Origin: Bacteroidales bacterium
GTDB taxonomy: Bacteria; Bacteroidota; Bacteroidia; Bacteroidales; UBA12077
DNA: 33,041 nt
Direction: 5' to 3'
Assembly: GCA_030637515.1 (NCBI GenBank)
Contig: DAOWGM010000163.1
Coordinates: 1-33,041 of the forward strand
Within the stretch, counting starts at the first letter, position 1; every line of letters starts with the position of its first letter. A model generated the notes under the pieces. That model ran no database searches. It had not been told where the DNA came from and worked only from the letters and a program-made list of their open reading frames with translations. This document shows positions 7,471-16,707 of this stretch, piece after piece. Position numbers and translations under genes: made by a program.

Positions 7471-10400
7471 ATGAATTCTATTCAAACAATAAAAATTATT
7501 GCCCGATTCGAAATGAAAACACTTCTACGAAGTTGGTTTTTCAGAATCTTCGCAGGTTTATTTGTCATTGGATTAGGGATTTTCAATATTGCTGTTTTTA
7601 ATGAAACTAGCGGTGCTCCATGGTTATTCAGGGCACTTCCGGCTTCAATACCTTATGCAAATCTTATTATATTAAATCTCGGACAAGCAATTGTAGCAGT
7701 ATTTCTGGCTTCTGAATTTTTAAAACAAGATAGAAAAAACGATACTGTTGAGGTGATTTATGCCCGCTCAATGACCAATGCTCAATACATTATCGGCAAA
7801 GCTCTTGGTATATTGTCCGTTTTCCTAATTCTTAATTTTATTATTCTTATTCTGGGAATAAGTTTTTCATTTTTTAGTGGAGACTCTGCAAAAGGTATAG
7901 GTGAGTTTTTCTTATACCCTATTTTAGTTAGTATTCCCACACTTGTTTTCATCTTAGGTTTATCATTTTTCTTAATGACACTCCTTAAAAACCAAGCTAT
8001 AACCTTTATTATTTTATTGGGATATATTGCACTCACAATATTCTATTTAAACGAAAAATATTATCACCTTTTCGATTATATTGCATACAATGTTCCAATG
8101 ATGAATTCAACCATAACCGGATTTGGAAATCTAACAGAAATTGTAATTCACCGAAGCATCTATTTCTTTATTGGTATTGGTTTAATCTTATTTACAGTAT
8201 TTAAATTAAACAGATTACCTCAATCCAAAGCTTTCAAGTTTTTACCGCTTTTAATGGCCCTTATATTTATTTCCATAGGATTTTATTTAGGATCTTATTA
8301 TATAAATCTAAAGAAGTTAAATATTGAGCAAAAAGAGCAAATGGTTGCTCTTAATAATAAGTACTGCAATCTGCCTAAAGTATATATTGATGAGTGTAAC
8401 TTAGAACTAAAGCATAAAGAAAAAACAATATCAGTAAAAGCGAATTTAAAGTGTACTAATAAAACAAAAAGTTCTATTGACACATTAATTTTCAGCTTGA
8501 ATCCAGCCTTAAAAGTTAGTTCGATTGAGATTAATAATGAAAAAACAGAGTTTATAAGAGAATTTCATTTGGTTAAATTAGTTTACCCTAACAAACTAAC
8601 GCCTGGAGCTTCTGATAATGTGGTTATTAGTTACGAGGGTAAAATAAATGAAAACACCCATTTCTTGGATCAGAATCCTTTAAACTATACAGATAACTTT
8701 AGCTTGAATATGTACATGGTACGTAAACGTTATGCATATATTCATACAGATTTTGTTTGTCTAACAAGCGAATCGCTTTGGTATCCTATATCGGGAGTTA
8801 CCTATGCAACAGATAAACCAGGTTTTCATCAACCCGATTTTACAAAATTCAAATTACGGGTAAAAACATCTGAAGATTTAGTAGCTGTTTCTCAAGGAAA
8901 TTCAATTAATAAAGAAAATGGTGTTTTTGAATTTGAGAATGAAAATGCATTACCGAAAATCAGTTTACTAATAGCTGATTACGACAAGCATTCCATAACT
9001 GTTGATTCTGTTGAATATTCAATTTACTCAACCAAAGGAAATGATTTCTATTTAGAGCATTTCACAGAATTTAAAGACACTTTACCAGCAATAGTACGAG
9101 AACTTAGAGATGAATATGAAACTTTGCTTGACTTAAAATATGGATTTAAGCGTTTTTCACTTGCTGAAGTACCAGTGCATTTTGCATTAGATAAACATAT
9201 ATGGTCGGTAACCAGTGATGCCATTCAACCTGAAATAATCTTTTATCCTGAAAGGGGTGTTACATTAGAAGAAACTGATTTCAAAAAAAGAAAGAAGAGA
9301 TTTGAAAAACAGATGAAAGAAAATAATGAAGAAGTTACACCTGAAGAATTGCAGGTTAGAATTTTCAAACATTTTATTAGGGGAAACTTTATGGCTCCAC
9401 CAACAGAACGGTACGAATATAGAAATATAATTGATAAGCACACATATAGTCTTATTCCTCAATATTACAGTTTTCTTACCCAGTTAGAGTCTGAAAAATG
9501 GCCTGTCTTAAATTTAGCTCTTGAAGTTTATTTAAGGGAACGAAATGTAAATAATGTTTCATCAAGCAGGTGGTTCTACCGTGGTATTAGTAAAGGAGAA
9601 AAAATCAACCTTGAACTTAAGCAATCAAGTCTGGCTGAACTTATTAAAAACGGAGTTGAAATAACACGGGAAGATGATGAAGATGGTGATCCTTTAAATA
9701 TAAATGATGTTATACTTGCAAAAGGCGATTATCTATTTTCATTGTTCCGCGCAAGATACGGTGATAAAGACTTTAATAATCTGTTAAACGATTTAATAAA
9801 ATCAAACCAAAATAAGTCATTCTCATTTAATGATTTGGAAGATGCCATGCAGTTCAGGTTTAAAGATTCGTTATTTAATGAAATAGATTATTGGTATACA
9901 AAAAACCAATTACCTGGTTTCTTAATAAAAGATTTACAAACATATAAAGTATTGGATGGTGAATACACGAAGTATCAGATTCGTTTCAAAATTGCCAATC
10001 CTGAAAACATTGATGGAATCATTACAATGAATATTGATCTTGATGATAAAAGTAATGTTCGCAGCTTTACATCAGATGCACCTGAACAACCGGATTTTTC
10101 AAAGAAAATTTTCATTCCTGCAAATTCGGCAAAAGAGGTTGGTATCTTATTTCCAACGGAACCAACACGAATGAATATCTATACCAATATATCAGAGAAT
10201 CTGCCCAATAATTTAATATATGAATTTTCAGAATTTGATGATCTTAAAAAAGTTGCGATCCTTGATGAAATTAAAGATTTCCCTTTGTTCACCGATCTGG
10301 AAAACCAAAATGAAATAATTGTTGATAATGAAGATGAAGGTTTCCAATATATTCAGGAATCTAATGAAAGTTATTTAAAATCAGTTATTAACAAAAATAA

Positions 10401-10827
10401 AGAAGATAAATATAAATATTCTGGAATTCATTTCTGGAATCCTCCATCAGAATGGAAACCTGTATTACGAACGAATTTTTATGGAAAATATATTCGCTCA
10501 GGAATGTATACACGTTCCGGAGAAGGTGAAAGAATTGCCCAATGGAATCCAGAATTAAAAGAAGCTGGCTATTACGATGTATACTGCCATATTGCTAAGA
10601 TTAATATTCAATGGAATCGCGAAAAACGAAAATCAAACTACAATTTTAAAATATATCATAACGATGGTATAGATGATATAACTCTTGCTGATGAAGAATT
10701 AGAAGATGGCTGGAATTATATAGGAACTTTTTACATTTCACCTGAAAATGCAAAGGTTGAGCTAACGAATAAATCAGTAGGAAAAATGGTTTATGCCGAT
10801 GCAATCAAATGGGTGAAAAATGATTGA
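7471..10827 (+). CDS. ABC-2 permease fused to a zinc-site-less M1 peptidase-like domain and a golvesin-like C-terminal domain
   Basis: 1118 residues. The first about 280 form an ABC-2-type permease with seven predicted helices (about 22-43, 63-84, 110-135, 146-172, 175-193, 226-245, 255-277). Seven helices with a cytoplasmic N terminus would put the rest in the periplasm. Residues about 300-815 resemble the non-catalytic framework of M1 aminopeptidases (LWYPISG at 436-442, QPEIIFYPERGV at 586-597, then helical sequence). However, no HExxH zinc motif occurs anywhere; the expected place reads IFKHFIRGNF (631-640). It is therefore probably a binding or structural module and not a protease. Residues about 1000-1118 look like the golvesin/Xly C-terminal domain (AQWNPELKEAGYYDVY, WNYIGTFY, VYADAIKW). 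The permease-M1 fusion is known in Bacteroidota; the missing zinc site and the golvesin tail are the oddities. Partner of the ATPase just upstream. Confidence 0.85.
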   Translation: MNSIQTIKIIARFEMKTLLRSWFFRIFAGLFVIGLGIFNIAVFNETSGAPWLFRALPASIPYANLIILNLGQAIVAVFLASEFLKQDRKNDTVEVIYARSMTNAQYIIGKALGILSVFLILNFIILILGISFSFFSGDSAKGIGEFFLYPILVSIPTLVFILGLSFFLMTLLKNQAITFIILLGYIALTIFYLNEKYYHLFDYIAYNVPMMNSTITGFGNLTEIVIHRSIYFFIGIGLILFTVFKLNRLPQSKAFKFLPLLMALIFISIGFYLGSYYINLKKLNIEQKEQMVALNNKYCNLPKVYIDECNLELKHKEKTISVKANLKCTNKTKSSIDTLIFSLNPALKVSSIEINNEKTEFIREFHLVKLVYPNKLTPGASDNVVISYEGKINENTHFLDQNPLNYTDNFSLNMYMVRKRYAYIHTDFVCLTSESLWYPISGVTYATDKPGFHQPDFTKFKLRVKTSEDLVAVSQGNSINKENGVFEFENENALPKISLLIADYDKHSITVDSVEYSIYSTKGNDFYLEHFTEFKDTLPAIVRELRDEYETLLDLKYGFKRFSLAEVPVHFALDKHIWSVTSDAIQPEIIFYPERGVTLEETDFKKRKKRFEKQMKENNEEVTPEELQVRIFKHFIRGNFMAPPTERYEYRNIIDKHTYSLIPQYYSFLTQLESEKWPVLNLALEVYLRERNVNNVSSSRWFYRGISKGEKINLELKQSSLAELIKNGVEITREDDEDGDPLNINDVILAKGDYLFSLFRARYGDKDFNNLLNDLIKSNQNKSFSFNDLEDAMQFRFKDSLFNEIDYWYTKNQLPGFLIKDLQTYKVLDGEYTKYQIRFKIANPENIDGIITMNIDLDDKSNVRSFTSDAPEQPDFSKKIFIPANSAKEVGILFPTEPTRMNIYTNISENLPNNLIYEFSEFDDLKKVAILDEIKDFPLFTDLENQNEIIVDNEDEGFQYIQESNESYLKSVINKNKEDKYKYSGIHFWNPPSEWKPVLRTNFYGKYIRSGMYTRSGEGERIAQWNPELKEAGYYDVYCHIAKINIQWNREKRKSNYNFKIYHNDGIDDITLADEELEDGWNYIGTFYISPENAKVELTNKSVGKMVYADAIKWVKND

Positions 10828-10897
10828 TTAGCTATTGGCTATTAGGCCTTAGCTAAATAAATATAAATATTAAATATTGCCAATAGCATAGAGCTAA
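10828..10897. repeat. Heptad-word spacer with inverted arms
   Basis: The region right after the permease stop is built from 7-nt words: TTAGCTA at 10828, TTGGCTA at 10835, TTAGGCC at 10842, TTAGCTA at 10849. Related words return on the other strand at 10879-10897, giving a perfect 9-bp inverted repeat (GCTATTGGC at 10831-10839, GCCAATAGC at 10879-10887) that could form a hairpin between the permease and outer-membrane-factor genes. Confidence 0.6.
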
Positions 10898-10922
10898 AGG
10901 ATACAGCAAAATATTAAAAAAG

Positions 10923-12446
10923 ATGAACAAATTTAAACACATACTAATTATTACAATAGCATTAGTTCTAACTAATATGCTTGTAAACGCTCAAATGGTT
11001 TTAACGCTTGAGGATGCTATGAGATTTGCGCAGGAGAATAGTCCTGATATTAAACAATCAAGATTAAGCATGGAACAAAACCGTGAATATTTAAATGCGC
11101 AATTAGCAATGCTTAAATCTAAGTTTTCACTTAATGTTACACCAATTCAATATTCAAATAGCGAAACCTATGATGAGTATTATTCACAATGGTATAATTC
11201 TGAACGAACAGTTTCAAATGGTGGGCTTACTATTGCTCAACCCATTAAATGGACCGATGGAACATTATCATTAAGAAACGATTTTGAGTATAAATCTACA
11301 TCAACGGAAACTTTTGATAATATTACTGATCCTTTAAATCCAACAAAAACTACAAACAATTATAGCGGTTTCGATAATAATCTCTATTTAAGTTATAATC
11401 AGCCTTTGTTTACATACAATAAAACAAAGATGAATTTGAAACGTCAGGAGTTATCTCTTGAAAATTCTACTCTTGCCTATTCTATTCAAATGCTAAACAT
11501 TGAGCGCCAGGTAACTCAGGCATTCTACAGCATATATCAAAAACAAATGTCGGTACAAATTTCCGAAGAGGAATTCAAAAATCAAGAAATTAGTCTTGAG
11601 ATAATTCGAAGTAAAGTTGAAGCAGGATTATCAGCTAAGGAAGAATTGTTACAAGGCGAATTAAATTATGCAACCAGTAAATCAAATCGGGATAATGCAA
11701 AAGTAGATTTGGAAAATGCAAAAGATCAGTTTAAAAGGCTCATTGGTGTTTCATTATATGAAGAAATTGAGATCACAACAGATATTCAGTACGTTCCTGT
11801 TCTTGTTGATTTGGAAAAAGCGATCGAAAACGGTTTATCCCAGAGATTAGAATTATCGCAAAGACAAATTGATTTAAACAATGCTGAATTTGATTTGATT
11901 GAAACAAAAGCAACCAATGAATTTCGTGGTGATGTTGATCTTTCTGTGGGTATTATGGGTAACAACGAAAACTTTGCAAACATTTATGAAAACCCAACAA
12001 AAAGTCCACAAGTTGGTGTCACCTTTTCTATTCCAATTTTTGATTGGGGAGAAAGAAAAGCTCGAATAAGAGCAGCTGAACTTAAAATGGAATCAACAGA
12101 GATTGATTTAAAAAGCCAACAAGACGATATAGTTATTAATATTCGTCAGGTATACAGAAGCTTACAAAATTTAAATACACAAATTGGAATAGCAGAACAA
12201 AATGAAAAAAATGCACAGTTAACATATGAGATCAATCTTGAAAGATATAAAAACGGTGATTTAACAAGTATGGATTTGGATAGATTTCAGAATCAATTAT
12301 CTCAAAAGAAAATGGATTTAGCAAACGCTTTAATCAATTATAAATTAGAATTACTAAACTTAAAAATACAGTCATTGTGGGATTTTGAGAATGATATGTC
12401 TTTCGTTCCTCGGGATTTACAAAATAATATCAAATCTGGTGAATAG
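10923..12446 (+). CDS. TolC-family outer membrane efflux protein
   Basis: 507-residue outer-membrane channel of the OEP/TolC family, the exit duct of a tripartite pump. A Sec signal peptide (MNKFKHILIITIALVLTNML) is probably cleaved near VNA-Q at residues 21-24. The mature protein starts with the classic LTLEDAMRFAQENSPDIKQ segment and contains the two internal structural repeats typical of TolC: long helical stretches with ESLEI...KVEAGLSAKEELLQGE in the first half and NLERYKNGDLTSMDLD in the second. PQVGVTFSIPIFDWGERKAR is the usual second-half beta-strand and loop signature. Length is normal. It is encoded between the ABC-M1 permease and the adaptor lipoprotein and should serve the RND/ABC complex of this locus. 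Confidence 0.95.
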   Translation: MNKFKHILIITIALVLTNMLVNAQMVLTLEDAMRFAQENSPDIKQSRLSMEQNREYLNAQLAMLKSKFSLNVTPIQYSNSETYDEYYSQWYNSERTVSNGGLTIAQPIKWTDGTLSLRNDFEYKSTSTETFDNITDPLNPTKTTNNYSGFDNNLYLSYNQPLFTYNKTKMNLKRQELSLENSTLAYSIQMLNIERQVTQAFYSIYQKQMSVQISEEEFKNQEISLEIIRSKVEAGLSAKEELLQGELNYATSKSNRDNAKVDLENAKDQFKRLIGVSLYEEIEITTDIQYVPVLVDLEKAIENGLSQRLELSQRQIDLNNAEFDLIETKATNEFRGDVDLSVGIMGNNENFANIYENPTKSPQVGVTFSIPIFDWGERKARIRAAELKMESTEIDLKSQQDDIVINIRQVYRSLQNLNTQIGIAEQNEKNAQLTYEINLERYKNGDLTSMDLDRFQNQLSQKKMDLANALINYKLELLNLKIQSLWDFENDMSFVPRDLQNNIKSGE

Positions 12447-12501
12447 TGATTAGCGAAAAGTGAATTGAACCTGGAACTTTGAACTTGAAACTTTAAACTA
12501 A
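12446..12501. repeat. Eight-unit heptad-word spacer
   Basis: Starting at the last base of the outer-membrane-factor stop codon, eight 7-nt words run in one register to 12501. Examples are GTGAATT at 12460, GAACTTT at 12474, GAACTTG at 12481 and AAACTTT at 12488. The later words share an [A/G]AACTT core. The array ends 28 nt before the adaptor ATG. No promoter, Shine-Dalgarno site or open frame is evident in it. Confidence 0.7.
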
Positions 12502-12529
12502 AAAAAACAACCATACAAAAAATACTAAA

Positions 12530-13579
12530 ATGAAAAGATTAATCACATTTATAATCGCAGTTGCAATTTTTGCATCATGTAATAACGAAGAAAAAGATCT
12601 GAACAAGGATATTTCGGTTCCTGTTTCAGTAATAGATCTGAAATTACAATCTATTGAAAAGTTTATTGAAACTACTGGAACGGTTAATCCTGTTAAAGAG
12701 ATCAGCTTAAAATCTGAAATTACCGGTAATTATAACTTGCTCGTAAATCCTGCAACGGGCAAAAAATATGCTTTGGGCGATCGTGTTAAAGAAGGTGATG
12801 AAATAATCAAATTTAAAGACAAAGAGTATGAAAATAATATAAAAATTAATTCGCTTAAACTTAGTCTGGAAATTTCGAAACAAACTTTTGAAAAACAACA
12901 ATCGCTTTACGAAAAAGGTGGAGTAACTCTAAGCGAACTTAAGAATGCAGAAATAAACTATATCAACGCCGATTACAATTTTAAAGATGCGCTAATTCGT
13001 CTCGAGAAAATGCATATTAGAGCTCCTTTTTCAGGAGTAATTGTTGATTTACCATATTATACTCCTACCACAAAAGTTGCTTCAAATTCAACCATGTTAA
13101 AATTAATGGATTACAGCAAACTGTATATGGAAATCAATTTAGCAGAAAAGGATTTAGCATATATAAAATCAGGACAGAAAGTTAAGATTACAAATTATAC
13201 TATTCCTGAGGATACTTTATCAGGTATAATTACACAAATTTCTCCAGCTATTGATGCTGATACGAGATCGTTTAAAACAGTTATTAATATTAATAATACA
13301 AAATTATTAATGCGTCCGGGAATGTTCGCAAAAGGAGAAATTATAGTTGCTTCAGCTGACAGCACAATCGTGATTCCTAAAAATGTAATACTTTCAAAAC
13401 AACATGGGAATACTGTATTTGTAGTTGATAAAGATCTTGCTCAGGAACGAATTATTACATTTGGTTTAGAAAATCCAAACGAGGTACAAATTATTTCCGG
13501 CTTAGAAAAATCAGACCGATTGGTAGTTAAAGGATTCGAAACACTTCGTAATCGTTCTAAAGTTAAAGTTATTAAATAG
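12530..13579 (+). CDS. RND efflux periplasmic adaptor lipoprotein (HlyD/MFP family)
   Basis: 349-residue periplasmic adaptor that links the inner-membrane pump to the TolC-like channel. The lipobox FASC makes C17 the lipid-attached residue. Next come the biotinyl-lipoyl-like half (VNPVKEISLKSEITGNY at about 53-69, completed around HIRAPFSGVIVDLPY near 163-177) and a short helical hairpin (about 103-158, from NIKINSLKLSLEIS through LYEKGGVTLSELKNAE). A beta-barrel (about 190-275) includes LAEKDLAYIKSGQKVKIT and RPGMFAKGEI, and a membrane-proximal domain completes the protein (about 280-349). The hairpin is short, as in RND adaptors. It is encoded 14 nt before the first RND pump, with which it should assemble. 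Confidence 0.95.
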   Translation: MKRLITFIIAVAIFASCNNEEKDLNKDISVPVSVIDLKLQSIEKFIETTGTVNPVKEISLKSEITGNYNLLVNPATGKKYALGDRVKEGDEIIKFKDKEYENNIKINSLKLSLEISKQTFEKQQSLYEKGGVTLSELKNAEINYINADYNFKDALIRLEKMHIRAPFSGVIVDLPYYTPTTKVASNSTMLKLMDYSKLYMEINLAEKDLAYIKSGQKVKITNYTIPEDTLSGIITQISPAIDADTRSFKTVININNTKLLMRPGMFAKGEIIVASADSTIVIPKNVILSKQHGNTVFVVDKDLAQERIITFGLENPNEVQIISGLEKSDRLVVKGFETLRNRSKVKVIK

Positions 13580-13593
13580 TTAAACATCAACAG

Positions 13594-16500
13594 ATGAAGA
13601 AAATAACACAATTTTCGGTTAATAATCCTGTAACGGTTTCGATGATCGTTGTTGCAATCATTCTGTTGGGGTATATCTCATTTGGGAAACTAAGTGTTGA
13701 TCTACTTCCTGATATGAATGCACCGCGTATATTCGTTGAAATAAAAGCAGGAGAACGCCCGCCGGAAGAAATTGAAAAACAATATATTGAAGATATCGAA
13801 GCTCAGGCTATTCGTCAAAAAGGTGTATCGCAAATCTCTTCAGTTTGTATGGTTGGTTCTGCAAGAGTAACGGTTGAATATACCTGGGGCAGAGATATGG
13901 ACGAAGCTTTTCTTGATTTGCAAAAAGGCTTAACAGCATTTAGTCAGAATTCTGATATTGATGAATTTACAATAACTCAACACGATCCTAATGCTTCTCC
14001 GGTAATGATTATTGGGATGTTGCATCCTGAAATTACCGATATGGATGAGCTCCGAAAAGTGGGTGAAAATTATATTCGTAATGAGTTAATCCGATTGGAA
14101 GGAATTGCAGATGTTTCACTCACCGGAACTGAGGAAAAAGAAGTTCTAATTGAGACTAATCAATATAAACTTGATGCATACGGATTAACTACAAGTCAGA
14201 TTGTTCAGGAAATTCAGAACATGAATCGCAATGTTTCTGGTGGAACAATTGTAGAAATGGGAAAGAAATATATTATCAAAGGCTCAAGCCTTGTTGGTAA
14301 TATTGAAGATATTGAAAACATTGTTTTAAGCTACAAACAAATTAATAGTTCTGAGAATCAAACCACCGGAGGAAAAGCTCCAATCTTTTTAAAAGATGTT
14401 GCCAAAGTAAGCTTTGTAAATAAAGATCCTCAAAATTTAGTTCGTATTAATGGTCAACGCTGTGTTGGATTATCAATTTATAAAGAAACCGGATTTAATA
14501 CCGTTAAAGCGGTTGACGATCTTACAGAATCATTTGAATCGATTAAAAAAGCATTACCCGGTTACGAATTTATTATTGTTCAGAATCAGGGTGAATTTAT
14601 TCAAACATCAATTGACGAAGTGCAGGAAACAGCACTAATTGGAATTCTTATTGCCGTGTTTGTACTTTTTATATTCTTACGAAGGATTAAAGTTACGGCT
14701 ATCATAAGTTTTGCAATTCCAATTTCTGTTATTGCTACATTTAACCTCATGTATTTTAACGGATTAAGTTTAAATATTATGACTCTGGGAGGGCTTGCAT
14801 TAGGTGCCGGAATGCTTGTTGATAATGCCATTGTGGTAATGGAAAATATTTTCCGGAACATGGAACAAGGAATGTCGGTGCGAGATGCTGCAATAAATGG
14901 AACAGCAGAAGTTGGAGGAGCAATTGTTGCTTCTACTTTAACTACGATAGTTGTATTTCTTCCGATAGTTTATTTACATGGAGCATCGGGAGCCTTATTT
15001 AAAGATCAGGCATGGACCGTTGCATTTTCATTATTAGCATCATTGTTTGTAGCAATTCTTGTTATTCCTATGCTCTTTAATTATGCTTACGGAAAAAAGA
15101 AGAAGCAGAAAGAAATAAAATCTGTGCGAATTGAATGGTATGGAAAACTACTATCTAAAATATTAGATAAAAAAGGGATCGTATTAATCTCATCTATTCT
15201 ACTTTTAGCATTAACTGCTTATATATTGCCAAAAGTAGGATCGGAATATTTACCTAAAAGCGGAACGAGTGAATTTAGCATTGAAATAAAACTTCAAGAA
15301 GGAACTCAACTTGAACGAACTTCAGGTACAGTTAAAAACATTGAAGTAATGTTGACAGAATTGTTGGGTGAAAAATTGGATATTATATATAGTCAGATTG
15401 GACCATCAAGCTCATCAGGTAATGATAAATCTGTTTTCCAAAATGAAAATACAGCTACTTTAAAAATTCACTTAAAAGATGAGTTTATTACTCAGTCTGA
15501 ATATATTATAACTACAGTAGAAGAGTTGATGGGGACAATTCCCGATGCTGAAATTTCAATCATTCGAGATCAAACTGCACTGCAATCAACATTAGGAACT
15601 GATGATGCTCCACTTGTTGTTGAAGTCAAAGGAAAAGATTTGCAGGTTTTAGATCAGATTTCTTCAGAAATAAAATCAAAATTAATTGAGATACCTGAAT
15701 TAATCAATATCAAAACGAATATTGAAGAAGGTGCTCCTGAAATTGATGTGGTAATTGACAGATACAAAGCAGGAATTTACAATATGAGTGTTGACAATAT
15801 CATTTCACAACTAAAAGATCTGCTAATGGGTAAAAATGCCGGCAAATATGAAAAAGATGGTGAAATGAATGATATTACAGTTAAGCTGCCTGATATGAGT
15901 TTATCGGAATTTAACTCTATAACTTTAAAGAATGGAAATATTGATGTTCCATTGTATGAACTGGCTCATATTGAAAAGTCAGTATCGCCAAAGCAATTAT
16001 TCCGAAGAAATCAGAATAGAATTGGAAAAGTAATGGCAGATGTCGATCGTTCTGTTGCATTTGATCAGGTGATACAAAAAGTACGTGCCCAAATTTCAGA
16101 TCTTGATATTCCACAAGATTATCAGGTTGAGATTGTTGGTGAAGAACAAAAGCGACAGGAAGCCATGTCAAGTTTAGGATTTGCATTAATACTATCTATC
16201 ATATTGGTTTATATGGTAATGGCTTCGCAATTCGAATCACTGATTCATCCTTTCACCATATTGCTTACAATTCCGCTTGCAGGTGTTGGTGCTGTTTGGG
16301 CTTTTCTAATACTCGGAAAACCACTTAGTATTATGGCTTTTATTGGTATAATAATGCTGGCTGGTATTGCAGTAAACGATTCAATTATTTTAGTTGATGC
16401 AATAAATAAATTTAAAGCTCAAGGGCTTGCTCTGCGCGAATCAATTATTCGAGCTGGAGAGAATCGTATCAGACCAATTATAATGACCAGTTTAACAACA

Positions 16501-16683
16501 ATTTTAGCTTTGTTACCATTAACATTTGGAATTGGCGAAAGTGCTGCTTTAAGATCACCTATGGCAATAGCGGTAATTGCAGGATTAATTACTTCTACCT
16601 TACTTACATTAGTTGTAATTCCTTGTGTTTATTATGTTTTTGAAGCACTAAAAATTAAACTATTCTCACAAAACAATGCATAA
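13594..16683 (+). CDS. RND-family efflux pump subunit (AcrB/MdtB-like)
   Basis: 1029-residue inner-membrane, proton-driven pump, a normal full length for the family. Helix 1 is at about 12-30, followed by the DLLPDMNAPRIFVEI strand and the first periplasmic domain. Helices 2-6 (about 345-495) carry LVDNAIVVMENIF (408-420), in which D410 matches the essential AcrB D407 but the next position is N instead of D408. The second periplasmic domain is at about 550-855, followed by helices 8-12. In TM10 the sequence AGIAVNDSIILVDA (923-936) has N928 where AcrB has K940, as in many non-AcrB subgroups. Together with the following RND gene it probably forms a hetero-trimer, as MdtB and MdtC do; this is inference from adjacency. 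It lies 24 nt before the RND-ABC fusion gene. Confidence 0.95.
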   Translation: MKKITQFSVNNPVTVSMIVVAIILLGYISFGKLSVDLLPDMNAPRIFVEIKAGERPPEEIEKQYIEDIEAQAIRQKGVSQISSVCMVGSARVTVEYTWGRDMDEAFLDLQKGLTAFSQNSDIDEFTITQHDPNASPVMIIGMLHPEITDMDELRKVGENYIRNELIRLEGIADVSLTGTEEKEVLIETNQYKLDAYGLTTSQIVQEIQNMNRNVSGGTIVEMGKKYIIKGSSLVGNIEDIENIVLSYKQINSSENQTTGGKAPIFLKDVAKVSFVNKDPQNLVRINGQRCVGLSIYKETGFNTVKAVDDLTESFESIKKALPGYEFIIVQNQGEFIQTSIDEVQETALIGILIAVFVLFIFLRRIKVTAIISFAIPISVIATFNLMYFNGLSLNIMTLGGLALGAGMLVDNAIVVMENIFRNMEQGMSVRDAAINGTAEVGGAIVASTLTTIVVFLPIVYLHGASGALFKDQAWTVAFSLLASLFVAILVIPMLFNYAYGKKKKQKEIKSVRIEWYGKLLSKILDKKGIVLISSILLLALTAYILPKVGSEYLPKSGTSEFSIEIKLQEGTQLERTSGTVKNIEVMLTELLGEKLDIIYSQIGPSSSSGNDKSVFQNENTATLKIHLKDEFITQSEYIITTVEELMGTIPDAEISIIRDQTALQSTLGTDDAPLVVEVKGKDLQVLDQISSEIKSKLIEIPELINIKTNIEEGAPEIDVVIDRYKAGIYNMSVDNIISQLKDLLMGKNAGKYEKDGEMNDITVKLPDMSLSEFNSITLKNGNIDVPLYELAHIEKSVSPKQLFRRNQNRIGKVMADVDRSVAFDQVIQKVRAQISDLDIPQDYQVEIVGEEQKRQEAMSSLGFALILSIILVYMVMASQFESLIHPFTILLTIPLAGVGAVWAFLILGKPLSIMAFIGIIMLAGIAVNDSIILVDAINKFKAQGLALRESIIRAGENRIRPIIMTSLTTILALLPLTFGIGESAALRSPMAIAVIAGLITSTLLTLVVIPCVYYVFEALKIKLFSQNNA

Positions 16684-16688
16684 ATTTT

Positions 16689-16702
16689 GAACTCGAAACT
16701 AA
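16689..16702. repeat. Two-unit heptad spacer between the RND genes
   Basis: The words GAACTCG and AAACTAA stand back to back in the 24-nt gap. AAACTAA also occurs as the final unit of the array at 12446-12501, so the two spacers share vocabulary. The tract is short, so on its own it would not be significant. Confidence 0.4.
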
Positions 16703-16707
16703 TTTAA

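Noticed and set aside
14601-14861. 86-codon minus-strand frame inside the first RND gene
   Set aside because: It is antisense to the conserved TM4 region (LVDNAIVVMEN) and has no family resemblance.
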